From Pasteurella sp049670895 (GTDB lineage: Bacteria; Pseudomonadota; Gammaproteobacteria; Enterobacterales; Pasteurellaceae): DNA of 64,000 nt. Made by a program: the position numbers and the translations under genes. Position 1 is the stretch's first letter, and each line of letters opens with the position of its first letter. Location of the stretch: assembly GCF_049670895.1 (NCBI RefSeq), contig NZ_CP187170.1. The stretch is one strand, 5' to 3'. The notes under the pieces were generated by a model. The model made no database searches. It worked only from the letters and a program-made list of their open reading frames with translations, and was not told the origin of the DNA. Shown here piece by piece: positions 1-9,232 of this stretch.

Positions 1-1404
1 GAGTGCCACTGCAATATCGTGGATTTCACTGGAAGAAAGCACTTGATCCGATGCCACTTCCCACGTGTTCAAAATTTTGCCTCGCAATGGCAAAATGGCT
101 TGATATTCCCGATCACGGGCTTGTTTGGCGGAGCCACCAGCAGAGTCCCCTTCCACTAAAAATAATTCCGTTTTGTCTAAATCTTGTTGGCTACAATCGG
201 CTAATTTGCCTGGCAGTGCAGGACCACTCACCAGTTTTTTACGCACCACTTTTTTGGCAGCACGCAAACGACGTTGGGCGGAACTGATCGCCATTTCCGC
301 CAACTGTTCCGCCTGTTGCACATTTTGGTTTAACCATAAGCTGAACGCATCTTTCACTACACCGCCCACAAACACCGCACTTTGACGAGAAGAAAGGCGT
401 TCTTTGGTTTGTCCTGCAAATTGAGGATCTTGCATTTTGACTGAAAGGACATAGGCACAACGTTCCCAAATATCATCAGCGGTGAGTTTTACGCCACGTG
501 GTAGTAGGTTGCGAAATTCACAAAACTCACGCATGGCGTCGAGCAATCCTTGACGCAAACCATTTACGTGGGTGCCGCCTTGCACGGTAGGGATCAAGTT
601 AACATAGCTTTCACTCAGTAAATCGCCCCCCTCAGGCAACCACAATAACGCCCAGCTAACGGCTTCTTTATCCCCGTTAAAATCGCCAATAAATGGGCTT
701 TCAGGCAAGGTGGTTAAGCCATTGACGGATTCGCTCAAATAATCCGATAAGCCATCTTGATACAGCCAAGTATCTTCTGTGTTGTTGACTTTATCCACGA
801 ATTTAATTTCAAGACCTGAACACAACACCGCTTTGGCACGCAATAAATGACGTAGGCGAGAGACCGAAAACTTTTCACTGTCGAAATATTTTGGATTGGG
901 TTTGAAACGCACGGTGGTGCCTGTATTACGTCTGCCACAGGTGCCGACCACGTCCAATTCCGACACTTTCACCCCATTTTCAAAGGCAATTTTGTAAATT
1001 TCACCATTGCGTTTGACGGTAACATCAACACGATCCGAAAGGGCGTTGACCACAGAAATGCCCACGCCGTGTAAACCGCCTGAAAATGCATAGTTTTTAT
1101 TGGAAAATTTGCCACCAGCGTGCAACTTGGTGAGAATGACTTCCACCCCAGAGACTTTTTCCACAGGGTGAATATCCACAGGCATACCACGCCCGTTATC
1201 AATCACTTCAAGGGATTGATCTTTATGTAAAATCACTTCGATTTTGCTGGCGTGTCCAGCAAGGGCTTCATCCACACTGTTGTCGATAACTTCTTGCCCC
1301 AAATGGTTTGGGCGAGTGGTGTCCGTGTACATGCCCGGACGGAGTTGAACGGGTTCAAGATCTTTTAAAACGGTTATTTCGTGAGCGGAATACTGATTTG
1401 TCAT
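1..1404 (-). CDS. parE: DNA topoisomerase IV subunit B ParE (partial, C-terminus off the left edge)
   Basis: ATPase and TOPRIM subunit of topoisomerase IV, which decatenates daughter chromosomes together with ParC. The frame is open from ATG at 1402-1404 to base 1, giving 468 codons of a protein that is usually about 630 residues, so the C-terminal quarter is missing. Visible motifs are the GHKL ATPase N-box (EVIDNSVDEALAGHA, about residue 38), DNGRGMP, the glycine-rich GGLHGVGISVVN lid, and the TOPRIM motif EGDSAGG (near bases 145-165 on this strand). The start LRPGMYTDTTRPNHLGQE distinguishes ParE from GyrB. It is divergent from the polyamine gene at 1594. Confidence 0.95.
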   Translation of the reverse strand, partial: MTNQYSAHEITVLKDLEPVQLRPGMYTDTTRPNHLGQEVIDNSVDEALAGHASKIEVILHKDQSLEVIDNGRGMPVDIHPVEKVSGVEVILTKLHAGGKFSNKNYAFSGGLHGVGISVVNALSDRVDVTVKRNGEIYKIAFENGVKVSELDVVGTCGRRNTGTTVRFKPNPKYFDSEKFSVSRLRHLLRAKAVLCSGLEIKFVDKVNNTEDTWLYQDGLSDYLSESVNGLTTLPESPFIGDFNGDKEAVSWALLWLPEGGDLLSESYVNLIPTVQGGTHVNGLRQGLLDAMREFCEFRNLLPRGVKLTADDIWERCAYVLSVKMQDPQFAGQTKERLSSRQSAVFVGGVVKDAFSLWLNQNVQQAEQLAEMAISSAQRRLRAAKKVVRKKLVSGPALPGKLADCSQQDLDKTELFLVEGDSAGGSAKQARDREYQAILPLRGKILNTWEVASDQVLSSSEIHDIAVAL

Positions 1405-1513
1405 AATGGTTTTATTTTTTCATCGTCAAAATTGCCCCCGATTCTAGCAAAGAACGGGTATTTTTGCACTACGGATAATGGAAGACCGCATAAGGAATTT
1501 TCTGTGAAAACGT

Positions 1514-1541
1514 TTGCTCATTGTATTTGATAGGCTATAAT
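1514..1541 (+). promoter_or_regulatory. Sigma-70 promoter for nspC
   Basis: A TTGCTC -35 hexamer (1514-1519) and a perfect TATAAT -10 hexamer (1536-1541) are separated by 16 bp, 52 bp upstream of the nspC start. Found by eye; no start site is demonstrated. Confidence 0.55.
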
Positions 1542-1593
1542 ACGGCGCTTTAAATTTTTTGACTTTCTTATTTCATAAAGGTGATGACAGAAG

Positions 1594-2709
1594 ATGACAA
1601 CATTACAGACTCCTTATTATTTGATTGATAAAAGCAAACTGTTACGCAATATGGAAAAAATTGCCTATTTGCGTGAAAAATCGGGGGCAAAAGCATTGCT
1701 TGCATTGAAATGTTTTGCCACGTGGGGCGTGTTTGATTTTATGAGCCAATATATGGATGGCACAACCTCATCTTCCCTTTATGAAGTGAAATTAGGCAAA
1801 GAAAAATTTGGTGGTGAAACGCACGCTTACAGTGTGGCGTATAGCGAAGCCGAAATTGATGAAGTGGTCGCGAATGCGGATAAAATTATTTTTAACTCCA
1901 TTAGTCAATTACATCGCTTTGCTGAGCGTGCCACGGGCTTACAACGTGGTTTACGTGTGAATCCTCGTGTGAGTACCTCAAGTTTTATTCTTGCTGATCC
2001 TGCTCGCCCTCACAGCCGTTTAGGGGAATGGGATATTGCGAAAATCCGTGAAGTGATGCCGTTAATTAACGGTTTTATGTTCCACAATAACTGTGAAAAT
2101 GAAGATTTTGATAAATTCTGTGCGATGCTTGATCACATTGAAACAGAATTTGGTGAATTATTACACCAAGTCAAGTGGGTGAGTTTAGGCGGTGGAATTC
2201 ACTTTACGGGGGAACATTATCCCTTAGACGCCTTTGCAGAACGTTTAAAACAATTCTCAGAAAAATTTGCAGTGCAAGTGTATTTAGAGCCGGGTGAAGC
2301 TTCAATTACCTTAAGTACGAGCTTAGAAGTCACAGTGTTAGACTTACTTAATAACGGCAAAGAATTAGCCATTGTAGATAGCTCCATTGAAGCTCATATG
2401 CTGGATTTATTAATTTACCGTTCCGAAGCAAAATTATTGCCTGATGCCTTCCAAGGAAAAGGGGAGCATGCTTATATGGTGTGTGGTAAATCCTGCTTAG
2501 CGGGGGATATTTTTGGTGAATACCGTTTTGAAAAGCCATTACAAATTGGCGATCGCATTTCATTTTGCGATGCAGCAGGTTACACCATGGTGAAGAAAAA
2601 TTGGTTCAATGGGGTGAACATGCCTGCCATTGCCATTAAAGAATTAGATGGTTCTGTGCGTGTGGTCAAAGAATTTGGCTACCAAGACTACGTGGAGAGC
2701 TTATCGTAG
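1594..2709 (+). CDS. nspC: Carboxynorspermidine / carboxyspermidine decarboxylase
   Basis: PLP-dependent fold-III decarboxylase (371 aa) that decarboxylates carboxyspermidine or carboxynorspermidine in the alternative polyamine pathway. The start TPYYLIDKSKLLRNMEKI and the segment AKALLALKCFATW, which holds the expected PLP lysine near residue 40, are typical. Family features further on include SLGGGIHFT, the phosphate-binding YLEPGEA near residue 230, and CGKSCLAGD near 300, whose cysteine acts across the dimer interface. A weak ribosome site (AAAGGTGATG) precedes ATG 1594; an ATG at 1584 is out of frame. The next gene is the dehydrogenase for the preceding step, so the two form a functional pair, though an USS-pair terminator lies between them. 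Whether the product is spermidine or norspermidine cannot be read from sequence. Confidence 0.93.
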   Translation: MTTLQTPYYLIDKSKLLRNMEKIAYLREKSGAKALLALKCFATWGVFDFMSQYMDGTTSSSLYEVKLGKEKFGGETHAYSVAYSEAEIDEVVANADKIIFNSISQLHRFAERATGLQRGLRVNPRVSTSSFILADPARPHSRLGEWDIAKIREVMPLINGFMFHNNCENEDFDKFCAMLDHIETEFGELLHQVKWVSLGGGIHFTGEHYPLDAFAERLKQFSEKFAVQVYLEPGEASITLSTSLEVTVLDLLNNGKELAIVDSSIEAHMLDLLIYRSEAKLLPDAFQGKGEHAYMVCGKSCLAGDIFGEYRFEKPLQIGDRISFCDAAGYTMVKKNWFNGVNMPAIAIKELDGSVRVVKEFGYQDYVESLS

Positions 2710-2715
2710 AGAAAC

Positions 2716-2765
2716 GAAAAGTGCGGTGGATTTTACAATATTTTTTAAAATCGACCGCACTTTCT
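2716..2765 (+). terminator. Inverted USS pair acting as terminator after nspC
   Basis: AAGTGCGGT at 2719-2727 and its reverse complement ACCGCACTT at 2754-2762 form a hairpin just after the nspC stop. Such pairs are known terminators in Pasteurellaceae. The loop also contains AT-rich self-complementary sequence. Confidence 0.7.
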
Positions 2766-2899
2766 CTTTGCTTTATCCTTATAAAGATAAAGTGATTTCT
2801 GCCTGATATTGACTTTTTAGGTTTTCAATATGTATCAGGTTTTTATCAACGCCTATACCGATCCTTTAGCAAGACGGTACTTGGGAGGAAAATGCTATA

Positions 2900-4138
2900 A
2901 TGAAAAAAAATGTTTTGGTTATTGGTGCTGGTGGTGTATCTCAAGTCGTGGTACATAAATGTGCACAACATAATGATGTTTTAGGTAAAATTGTGCTTGC
3001 TTCTCGCAATGTGAAAAAATGCCAAGCCATTGCACAAAGTGTCGTGGAAAAAGGCAATTTTAAATTACCTGCAACCATTGAATGCGTTGAAATTGATGTG
3101 TTTGATATTGAAGCCACCAAAGCCTTAATTCAAAAAACAGAATCACAAATCGTGATTAATGCTGGCCCTTCATTTGTGAATATGTCTGTATTACAAGCTT
3201 GTATTGAAACGGGTGCGGCTTATATTGATACCGCTATTCACGAAGAACCTGAAAAAATCTGTGAAACCCCGCCTTGGTATGCCAACTACGAGTGGAAACG
3301 CAAAGATCTTTGTAAACAAAATAAAATCACAGCGATTTTAGGGGCAGGCTTTGATCCTGGTGTGGTGAATGCTTATGCGGCTTATGCCGTAAATGATGAG
3401 TTCGATAGCGTCGACAGCATTGATATTATTGACATTAACGCAGGTAGCCACGGGCGTTATTTTGCCACGAATTTTGACCCTGAAGTGAATTTCCGCGAGT
3501 TTACTGGGGTGGTATGGAGCTGGCAGAATAACCAGTGGGTATCCAATCAGATGTTTGAAGTGAAACGAACAGATGATTTACCGATTGTAGGGGTACAAAA
3601 TTCCTACTTAACGGGACACGATGAAGTGCATTCATTATCGCAACATTTGAATGTGCCAACAATTCGCTTCTGGATGGGCTTTGGCGATCACTATATTAAC
3701 GTGTTCACCGTGTTGAAAAACTTAGGCTTATTGTCAGAACAACCTGTGAAAACCGCAGAAGGTGTGGAAATTGTTCCATTAAAAGTGGTGAAAGCCGTGT
3801 TACCTGATCCTGCTTCATTAGCACCAAATTACACAGGGAAAACCTGCATTGGTAACCTTGTGAAAGGGAAAAAAGACGGTAAAGAAAAAGAAATCTTTAT
3901 TTACAATGTGGCTGATCATAAAGAAGCCTATGAAGAGGTGGGTAGCCAAGGGATTTCTTATACCGCAGGTGTACCTGCTGTTGCTGCAGCGTTATTGGTG
4001 GCGACAGGGGAATGGGATGTGGAAGAAATGCGTAACATTGAACAATTAGATCCAAAATCTTTCCTCAATTTATTAAATAAAATTGGTTTACCAAACCGTA
4101 TTAAAGATGAAAAGGGTGATCGTGAGTTACAATTTTAA
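2900..4138 (+). CDS. Carboxynorspermidine / carboxyspermidine dehydrogenase (saccharopine dehydrogenase family)
   Basis: NADPH-dependent enzyme (412 aa) that condenses aspartate semialdehyde with putrescine or diaminopropane to give the carboxy-polyamine that NspC decarboxylates. The N-terminal Rossmann motif VLVIGAGGVSQVV (residues 5-17) binds the cofactor; INAGPSFVNMSVLQACIE and AYIDTA (about 90-115) and GAGFDPGVVNAYAAYA (about 150-165) are hallmarks of the saccharopine dehydrogenase-like fold. ATG 2900 is preceded by GGGAGGAAAATGCTATA, a good ribosome site at slightly long spacing. Saccharopine dehydrogenase itself (lysine degradation) is the alternative, but adjacency to nspC makes the polyamine role much more likely. 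A strong terminator follows. Confidence 0.9.
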   Translation: MKKNVLVIGAGGVSQVVVHKCAQHNDVLGKIVLASRNVKKCQAIAQSVVEKGNFKLPATIECVEIDVFDIEATKALIQKTESQIVINAGPSFVNMSVLQACIETGAAYIDTAIHEEPEKICETPPWYANYEWKRKDLCKQNKITAILGAGFDPGVVNAYAAYAVNDEFDSVDSIDIIDINAGSHGRYFATNFDPEVNFREFTGVVWSWQNNQWVSNQMFEVKRTDDLPIVGVQNSYLTGHDEVHSLSQHLNVPTIRFWMGFGDHYINVFTVLKNLGLLSEQPVKTAEGVEIVPLKVVKAVLPDPASLAPNYTGKTCIGNLVKGKKDGKEKEIFIYNVADHKEAYEEVGSQGISYTAGVPAVAAALLVATGEWDVEEMRNIEQLDPKSFLNLLNKIGLPNRIKDEKGDRELQF

Positions 4139-4152
4139 TTAGGATTCACCCT

Positions 4153-4188
4153 AAAAGCACGAGAAACCATGGGTTCTCGTGCTTTTTT
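4153..4188 (+). terminator. Rho-independent terminator
   Basis: A GC-containing stem, AAAGCACGAGAA paired with TTCTCGTGCTTT, is followed by a T-run, 15 bp after the dehydrogenase stop. Confidence 0.85.
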
Positions 4189-4385
4189 CTTGCTCTCAGA
4201 AGAGAAAGTTTACTTTCTTTCGCTTATCCCCCTTGCTACAATGCCTAAACGCTTATTAAGGACGCCATATCAAGCGATTATGAGCTTGTCAGCACTGTGC
4301 CACATGGCATTATCTGTCAATCTTCAACCTTTATGGATATTCATCTAGGGTATCTGTTGTTTTATTTCTGCGAGTAAAGAAGAAA

Positions 4386-5873
4386 ATGGAAAAAATCAAT
4401 CTAATAAAAGAAAGCTACAATGAATTACCTTATATTTCAAAAAGTTTTGTGCATACTTTACCCGAAAGACAAAAAGCGGTGTTATCTCTGCTAGGGTTTC
4501 AAACGCCAGAAATTAAAGGTGCACATGTTTTAGAAATCGGTTGTGGGTTTGGGGGAAATATTATTGCCTATGCTCTAGCCAATCCTGATACCCATTTTAT
4601 GGGGATTGATTTATCCGACACGCAAATTGAAGGGGGGCGTGAGGTTGTTAAACAATTGGGGTTAACCAATGTTGAATTATGTTGTGCAGATATTTCTGAA
4701 TTTAATAAGCCAGACATGAAATTTGATTATATTATTTGCCATGGCGTGTTCAGTTGGGTGCCAGCTTTTGTGCGAGAGAGCATTTTGAAAGTGATCAAAT
4801 CCCATTTGGCAGAAAATGGTTCGGCGATCATTTCTTACAATACTTACCCCGGTTGGAAATCCCTCGAAGTGTTGCGTGATATTATGCGCTTCCGTGTGGA
4901 CACCTTCGAAAAGCAAAATATGGATTTAAACTTACTGAATAAAGTGGCGTATGGGCGAGGGGCAGTTGCCTTTTTAAAAGAATTCGCCTTGGGCAATCCG
5001 CAAATGAAAGAGATCTGCAAGCGTATTGATGAGGGGGATGATCACTACATTTACCATGAATATCATGAAGAATATAATCAACCGCTGTATCTTTATGAAT
5101 TTAATGCATTGCTTGAAAAACAGGGGTTAGCCCATATTTGCGATTCCACATTAAACAAAACCTTCCCTATTTTTGAGAATGATGACATTGAAAAAATGCT
5201 CAGCCAGGAATGTGGCAATGATCAAGTGTTGAAAGAACAATATTATGATTACCTTCTCAATAGCCAATTTAGAACCAGCATCGTTACCCACCTTGAAAAC
5301 AAAGCGAAATGTAATATTTCTCGTGATATCAAAATAAAAGATTTAGATAACCTGTATATTCGAGGCAAAATCCAAGAGGATTCCCCACCTGAGTTAATTC
5401 GCTTTTTGGATCGTTTTTATCCTCAAACCATTAAAGTTAGCGACTTTATTGAGAAACACGTAGAAGGGGATAAAAGTGCGGGCTATGCGGCGATTTTAGT
5501 GCAAATGTATAACCAAAAAATCGAGTTTTTTGCCCGAGACATGCCGTTAGTCAAAACCGAAAAACTGAAATTAAAAGCAGGTTATGCAAAATATTTTGCT
5601 TATCATCTGAAAACAGCAAAACCTGTTGTGAGTTTATCTAACTTTGTTGGCAGTATCTTAAGTCTTACCCAACATGAATTAGAAACCATGCTACTGTGTG
5701 ATGGTACTCGTACCGACCAAGATTTAGTGTCGGCGGTAATAGATAAAATCCATTCAGGCGAGTGGCACATTACTACTCAAACTGAAAACGAAAAGCCTAA
5801 TCCACGCCCGATTGTTGAACGATTCGTTAAAGACATTCGCTATTTTATTGAATCACATTTTATGAATGAATAA
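4386..5873 (+). CDS. Class I SAM-dependent methyltransferase with methyltransferase regulatory domain
   Basis: A 495-residue protein. Residues about 45-150 form a Rossmann-type methyltransferase: motif I VLEIGCGFGGN at about 49-59, acidic loop MGIDLSDTQIEGG at about 74, and motif IV-like FDYIICHGVFSWV. The remainder matches the layout of the methyltransferase regulatory domain family (SYNTYPGWK, then a long helical region and a winged C-terminal part). From family knowledge, rickettsial protein lysine methyltransferases acting on an outer-membrane protein have this architecture, but the substrate here is unknown. A putative ribosome site AAAGAAGAAA precedes ATG 4386. It stands alone, between two terminators. 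Confidence 0.85.
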   Translation: MEKINLIKESYNELPYISKSFVHTLPERQKAVLSLLGFQTPEIKGAHVLEIGCGFGGNIIAYALANPDTHFMGIDLSDTQIEGGREVVKQLGLTNVELCCADISEFNKPDMKFDYIICHGVFSWVPAFVRESILKVIKSHLAENGSAIISYNTYPGWKSLEVLRDIMRFRVDTFEKQNMDLNLLNKVAYGRGAVAFLKEFALGNPQMKEICKRIDEGDDHYIYHEYHEEYNQPLYLYEFNALLEKQGLAHICDSTLNKTFPIFENDDIEKMLSQECGNDQVLKEQYYDYLLNSQFRTSIVTHLENKAKCNISRDIKIKDLDNLYIRGKIQEDSPPELIRFLDRFYPQTIKVSDFIEKHVEGDKSAGYAAILVQMYNQKIEFFARDMPLVKTEKLKLKAGYAKYFAYHLKTAKPVVSLSNFVGSILSLTQHELETMLLCDGTRTDQDLVSAVIDKIHSGEWHITTQTENEKPNPRPIVERFVKDIRYFIESHFMNE

Positions 5874-5917
5874 GACAACAGGGGAAACAAGAGAAGGTAT
5901 CTCTCATGCTACAACGC

Positions 5918-5949
5918 AAGGTGGGCTAATTTGCCCACCTTCTTTTTTT
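5918..5949 (+). terminator. Rho-independent terminator
   Basis: The stem AAGGTGGGC / GCCCACCTT with a short TAATTT loop and a run of Ts follows the methyltransferase gene. Confidence 0.85.
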
Positions 5950-6007
5950 ACTTGTCTCATGAAAGTGCGGTGTGTTTTTGAAAAATATTGAAAAGCCTTA
6001 GACTTTT

Positions 6008-8953
6008 TCATTGAAGCAACAATGCTTGCCAAATGTGTTGGATAAACGCACGTTCTGCTTGAAATTCCGCCACGGGCACTTCAGGGGGTAAACCGAGTAA
6101 ATTCAGATGATGAATTTTGTTGCGTAAATCCACATAACATTGTTTGAGTTGTTGGCAAACTTGTTCAGAAATGACCGCACTTTCTGCCATCACATCAAAA
6201 ATTCTCACATTATCAGACCACACACAAAGTGCAGGATTTTGTGGGGCATAGGCAAGCACTAAATATTGGGCGATAAACTCAATATCTGTAATGCCGCCGC
6301 GATCCGTTTTAATATTGAAAATCTGTGTATTGTGTTGAGCAAGGTGGCTGTACATTTTTTCCCGCATGTCCACCACATCGTGTTTGAGTGGTTCAATGTC
6401 TCTTTTGGCACAAAGCACCGCTTGGCGAATTTCCTCAAACTGCTGGCGTAGTGAGGTAGCACCATAAACCGCACGGCTACGCACCAAGGCTTGTTTTTCC
6501 CATGTCCAAGCTTGTTCTAATTGATAGTCTTTAAATGCACGGATAGAACTGCATAATAAGCCCGATTCGCCAGAAGGACGTAAACGCATATCCACCTCAT
6601 ACAACACACCCGCAAAGGTATTAAGGCTAAAAATGCTGATAATTTTTTGGGCTAAACGGAGATAAAATTGATTACTGTCGATACTGCGTTTGCCTCCAAT
6701 GGTTTGGCTATTTTCCGCAGATTGATAGAGAAAGACTAAATCTAAATCGGATTTATAGCCCAATTCAATTCCACCTAGCTTGCCATAGCCAATAATTAAA
6801 AACCCTTTTTCGTGATCCGTTAAATGTTCTGGCGTTCCGAAACGAGCAGTAACTTGTTGCCAAGCAAGATTCACCACCACCTCAATGATCGCCTCCGCTA
6901 AGAAGGTTAAATGATCACTGACTTTCATTACAGGCAATGCTCCCAGAATATCGGCAGAGGCGACACGGAGTAATGTGGCTTGTTTAAATTGGCGTAAGCC
7001 ATCAATAATTTGTTCTTCATCATCGGGGGGCAGTCGCAATAAATACTGTTTTAACTCACTGGCATAATCCTCATAAGGTGGGGGATTGAGCAGTGCTTTG
7101 CGATCCAATAATTCATCTAACAAAATTGGGTGGCGAGCCACTTGCTCGGCAATCAATTTGGATTTGGCACATAACTCAATTAATTGTTCTAACACTTGAG
7201 GGTGTTCTACCAATAATTCTAAATAGGTGGTGCGTGTCAGAATTTTTTCCACAATTTTCAACATCCTTGGTAACAGAACGGGATAATCAGCATGTTGGAA
7301 AATATGTTGCAACAATGAGGGAAGTAATTGATTCAAGACTTCTCGTCCACGGCTGCCAATAGGGCGACGAGTCAGCTCAAAACGGAATTGAGCCAGTTTT
7401 TCTAAGATGGCATCAATGTGTGTATCAGGAATGTGGTTTTCAGCGAGCATTTGTGCCAGTTCGCTATTTTCCAAATCGGGATCGAGAAAATCTTGCCAAT
7501 GGTTTTCTTCTTTTGCATTGTCGTTATCTTTTTCATCACCAATCAAATTGTTAAAGATCGCTCGCACGTTGTGTTGGTGTTGCTGTAATACCTGATAAAA
7601 ACTGTCCCAATCCTGAATAGGATAATGCACCGTTTCTGCCTGCTGTTGGGCGTTCCATTGTGTAAAACACTGTGTGGCTTGGATTAAACGCCAACGGTCT
7701 ATTTCTTCTTCGGGAAGCACTTGGGTTTGTTGGTCATGAATGGCTTGTAAAATATTTTCAGTGCGTCTTAAAAATAAATAGGCTTGCTGTAAATCCTGTT
7801 GTTGTTTGGGGGAAATAAATTCAAGTGCGGTGATTTCTGGCAAAATATTGAGTAATTCATGTTGTTGTAAACGAATTTCTCGTCCACCTCGAATCAGCTG
7901 AAAAACTTGCACAATAAATTCAATTTCACGAATCCCTCCCGCCCCCAGTTTGATGTTATCCACCAAACCACGACGACGGACTTCTCGTGCAATTTTACTT
8001 TTCATATCTCGTAGGGCTTGAATCACACTAAAATCAATATAGCGGCGATAAACAAAAGGGCGAAGCAGTTGTTGTAGTTGTTTCACATGAGGATCTTGCT
8101 GATCCGCCCCTAAAATTCTGCCTTTGATCATCGCGTAACGTTCCCAATCCCGACCTTGCTCTTGGTAGTAAAGTTCTAAGGCATTAAAACTGAGCACCAA
8201 TGCTCCATTTTCACCAAAGGGGCGTAAACGCATATCCGTACGATACACAAACCCATCGGCAGTGTATTGATCCAAGGCATTCACTAAGCGTTGTCCAAGA
8301 CGAGTGAAAAACTTGCTGTTTTCCACGGCACGTCTGGCACCAATGGTTTCACCTTGATTGGGGTAGGTAAAAATTAAATCAATATCGGAAGAAAAATTGA
8401 GCTCAAAACCACCCAGTTTTCCCATTCCTAAAATATAAAGCTGCTGTGGATTGCCTTGCTCATCGACTGGTGTGCCCATCTCTTGGCAAGCTTGTTGGTA
8501 TAACCAATCTCTTGCACCAATAATCAAGCTTTCTGCCAGTTGGGATAAGCGAATAAAAATTTCTTCAACGGTGGCTAAGTTCAAACTTTGACAAAAACTG
8601 AGTTTTGCCATTTCACGATAACGAAATTGGCGTAATACACGATAAAAATCTGCTTCATTATCAATGTGTGTCAATGCTTGCGTTAGGCGAGCAGGGTAGT
8701 CGGTACAATCCTCAAATCGAGGAGGCTGTTGCCAACATTGGCGTAAAAAGTGCGGTTGTTTTTTTAACGATTCTGCGAAAAAGTCAGACAGACTCACGGC
8801 ACGGTAAAGTTGTCCAATAGGGCTGTGAAGATCCTGTTTTTGTTGGGCAAGTTGTGCAAACAGGCTATCCTTCTCGTATTCAGGGAAATGCTGAATTAAG
8901 GTTTCAGCAAGCTGTTGTAATTGATTATCGAAATGTGTCAAGGCAAATGGCAT
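6008..8953 (-). CDS. glnE: Bifunctional glutamine synthetase adenylyltransferase/deadenylylase
   Basis: GlnE (981 aa) adds or removes AMP on glutamine synthetase in response to PII and glutamine. Both nucleotidyltransferase modules are visible: N-terminal (deadenylylase) GMGKLGGFELNFSSDIDLIF near residues 176-195, and C-terminal (adenylylase) GYGKLGGIELGYKSDLDLVF near 715-735, each with the paired aspartates. Length is close to the E. coli enzyme (about 946 aa). ATG at 8951-8953 lies upstream of a run matching known N-termini. It carries three internal USS copies (6174, 7823, 8748). It is monocistronic and convergent with the methyltransferase gene. Confidence 0.96.
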   Translation of the reverse strand: MPFALTHFDNQLQQLAETLIQHFPEYEKDSLFAQLAQQKQDLHSPIGQLYRAVSLSDFFAESLKKQPHFLRQCWQQPPRFEDCTDYPARLTQALTHIDNEADFYRVLRQFRYREMAKLSFCQSLNLATVEEIFIRLSQLAESLIIGARDWLYQQACQEMGTPVDEQGNPQQLYILGMGKLGGFELNFSSDIDLIFTYPNQGETIGARRAVENSKFFTRLGQRLVNALDQYTADGFVYRTDMRLRPFGENGALVLSFNALELYYQEQGRDWERYAMIKGRILGADQQDPHVKQLQQLLRPFVYRRYIDFSVIQALRDMKSKIAREVRRRGLVDNIKLGAGGIREIEFIVQVFQLIRGGREIRLQQHELLNILPEITALEFISPKQQQDLQQAYLFLRRTENILQAIHDQQTQVLPEEEIDRWRLIQATQCFTQWNAQQQAETVHYPIQDWDSFYQVLQQHQHNVRAIFNNLIGDEKDNDNAKEENHWQDFLDPDLENSELAQMLAENHIPDTHIDAILEKLAQFRFELTRRPIGSRGREVLNQLLPSLLQHIFQHADYPVLLPRMLKIVEKILTRTTYLELLVEHPQVLEQLIELCAKSKLIAEQVARHPILLDELLDRKALLNPPPYEDYASELKQYLLRLPPDDEEQIIDGLRQFKQATLLRVASADILGALPVMKVSDHLTFLAEAIIEVVVNLAWQQVTARFGTPEHLTDHEKGFLIIGYGKLGGIELGYKSDLDLVFLYQSAENSQTIGGKRSIDSNQFYLRLAQKIISIFSLNTFAGVLYEVDMRLRPSGESGLLCSSIRAFKDYQLEQAWTWEKQALVRSRAVYGATSLRQQFEEIRQAVLCAKRDIEPLKHDVVDMREKMYSHLAQHNTQIFNIKTDRGGITDIEFIAQYLVLAYAPQNPALCVWSDNVRIFDVMAESAVISEQVCQQLKQCYVDLRNKIHHLNLLGLPPEVPVAEFQAERAFIQHIWQALLLQ

Positions 8954-9070
8954 AAAGGCTCCTAGAGCAAAAAAGAATGAAGATCACCAAATCGAAGCCA
9001 ATCATATAGGATGACTGATGCATGGACTTTAGCACGAAATTTGCCTTTTTGATATTGCCGAAAATAACGC

Positions 9071-9098
9071 TTGTTCTTATTTACGGAAATATTATAGA
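9071..9098 (+). promoter_or_regulatory. Candidate promoter of the thiBPQ leader
   Basis: TTGTTC (9071-9076) and TATAGA (9093-9098) are spaced by 16 bp, immediately upstream of the TPP riboswitch. Confidence 0.5.
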
Positions 9099-9102
9099 CT
9101 TA

Positions 9103-9182
9103 GTCGCCTAGTCGGGGTGCTTATTGCAAGCTGAGAAAATACCCGTGAACCTGAAGCAGTTAATACTGACGTAGGAAACTTA
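9103..9182 (+). ncRNA. TPP riboswitch (THI element)
   Basis: The conserved blocks occur in order: GTCGGGGTGC (9111-9120), GCTGAGA (9130-9136), ACCCGTGAACCTGA, CAGTTAATACTG and CGTAGGAAAC. These are the signature strings of the thiamine pyrophosphate aptamer. It sits about 50 bases upstream of thiB, so it most likely shuts the thiamine importer off when TPP is plentiful. No clear terminator separates aptamer and start codon, which favours control of translation initiation, an inference. Confidence 0.95.
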
Positions 9183-9232
9183 TAGTCATTATTGCTGTGT
9201 ACTTTTTTGCTACGTTTACAAGAGAGGACACA

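Noticed and set aside
4241..4348. 35-codon frame starting MPKRLLRTPYQAIMSLSALC before the methyltransferase
   Set aside because: It has no ribosome site and I recognise no family; it could be a remnant of a lost gene, but nothing supports it.
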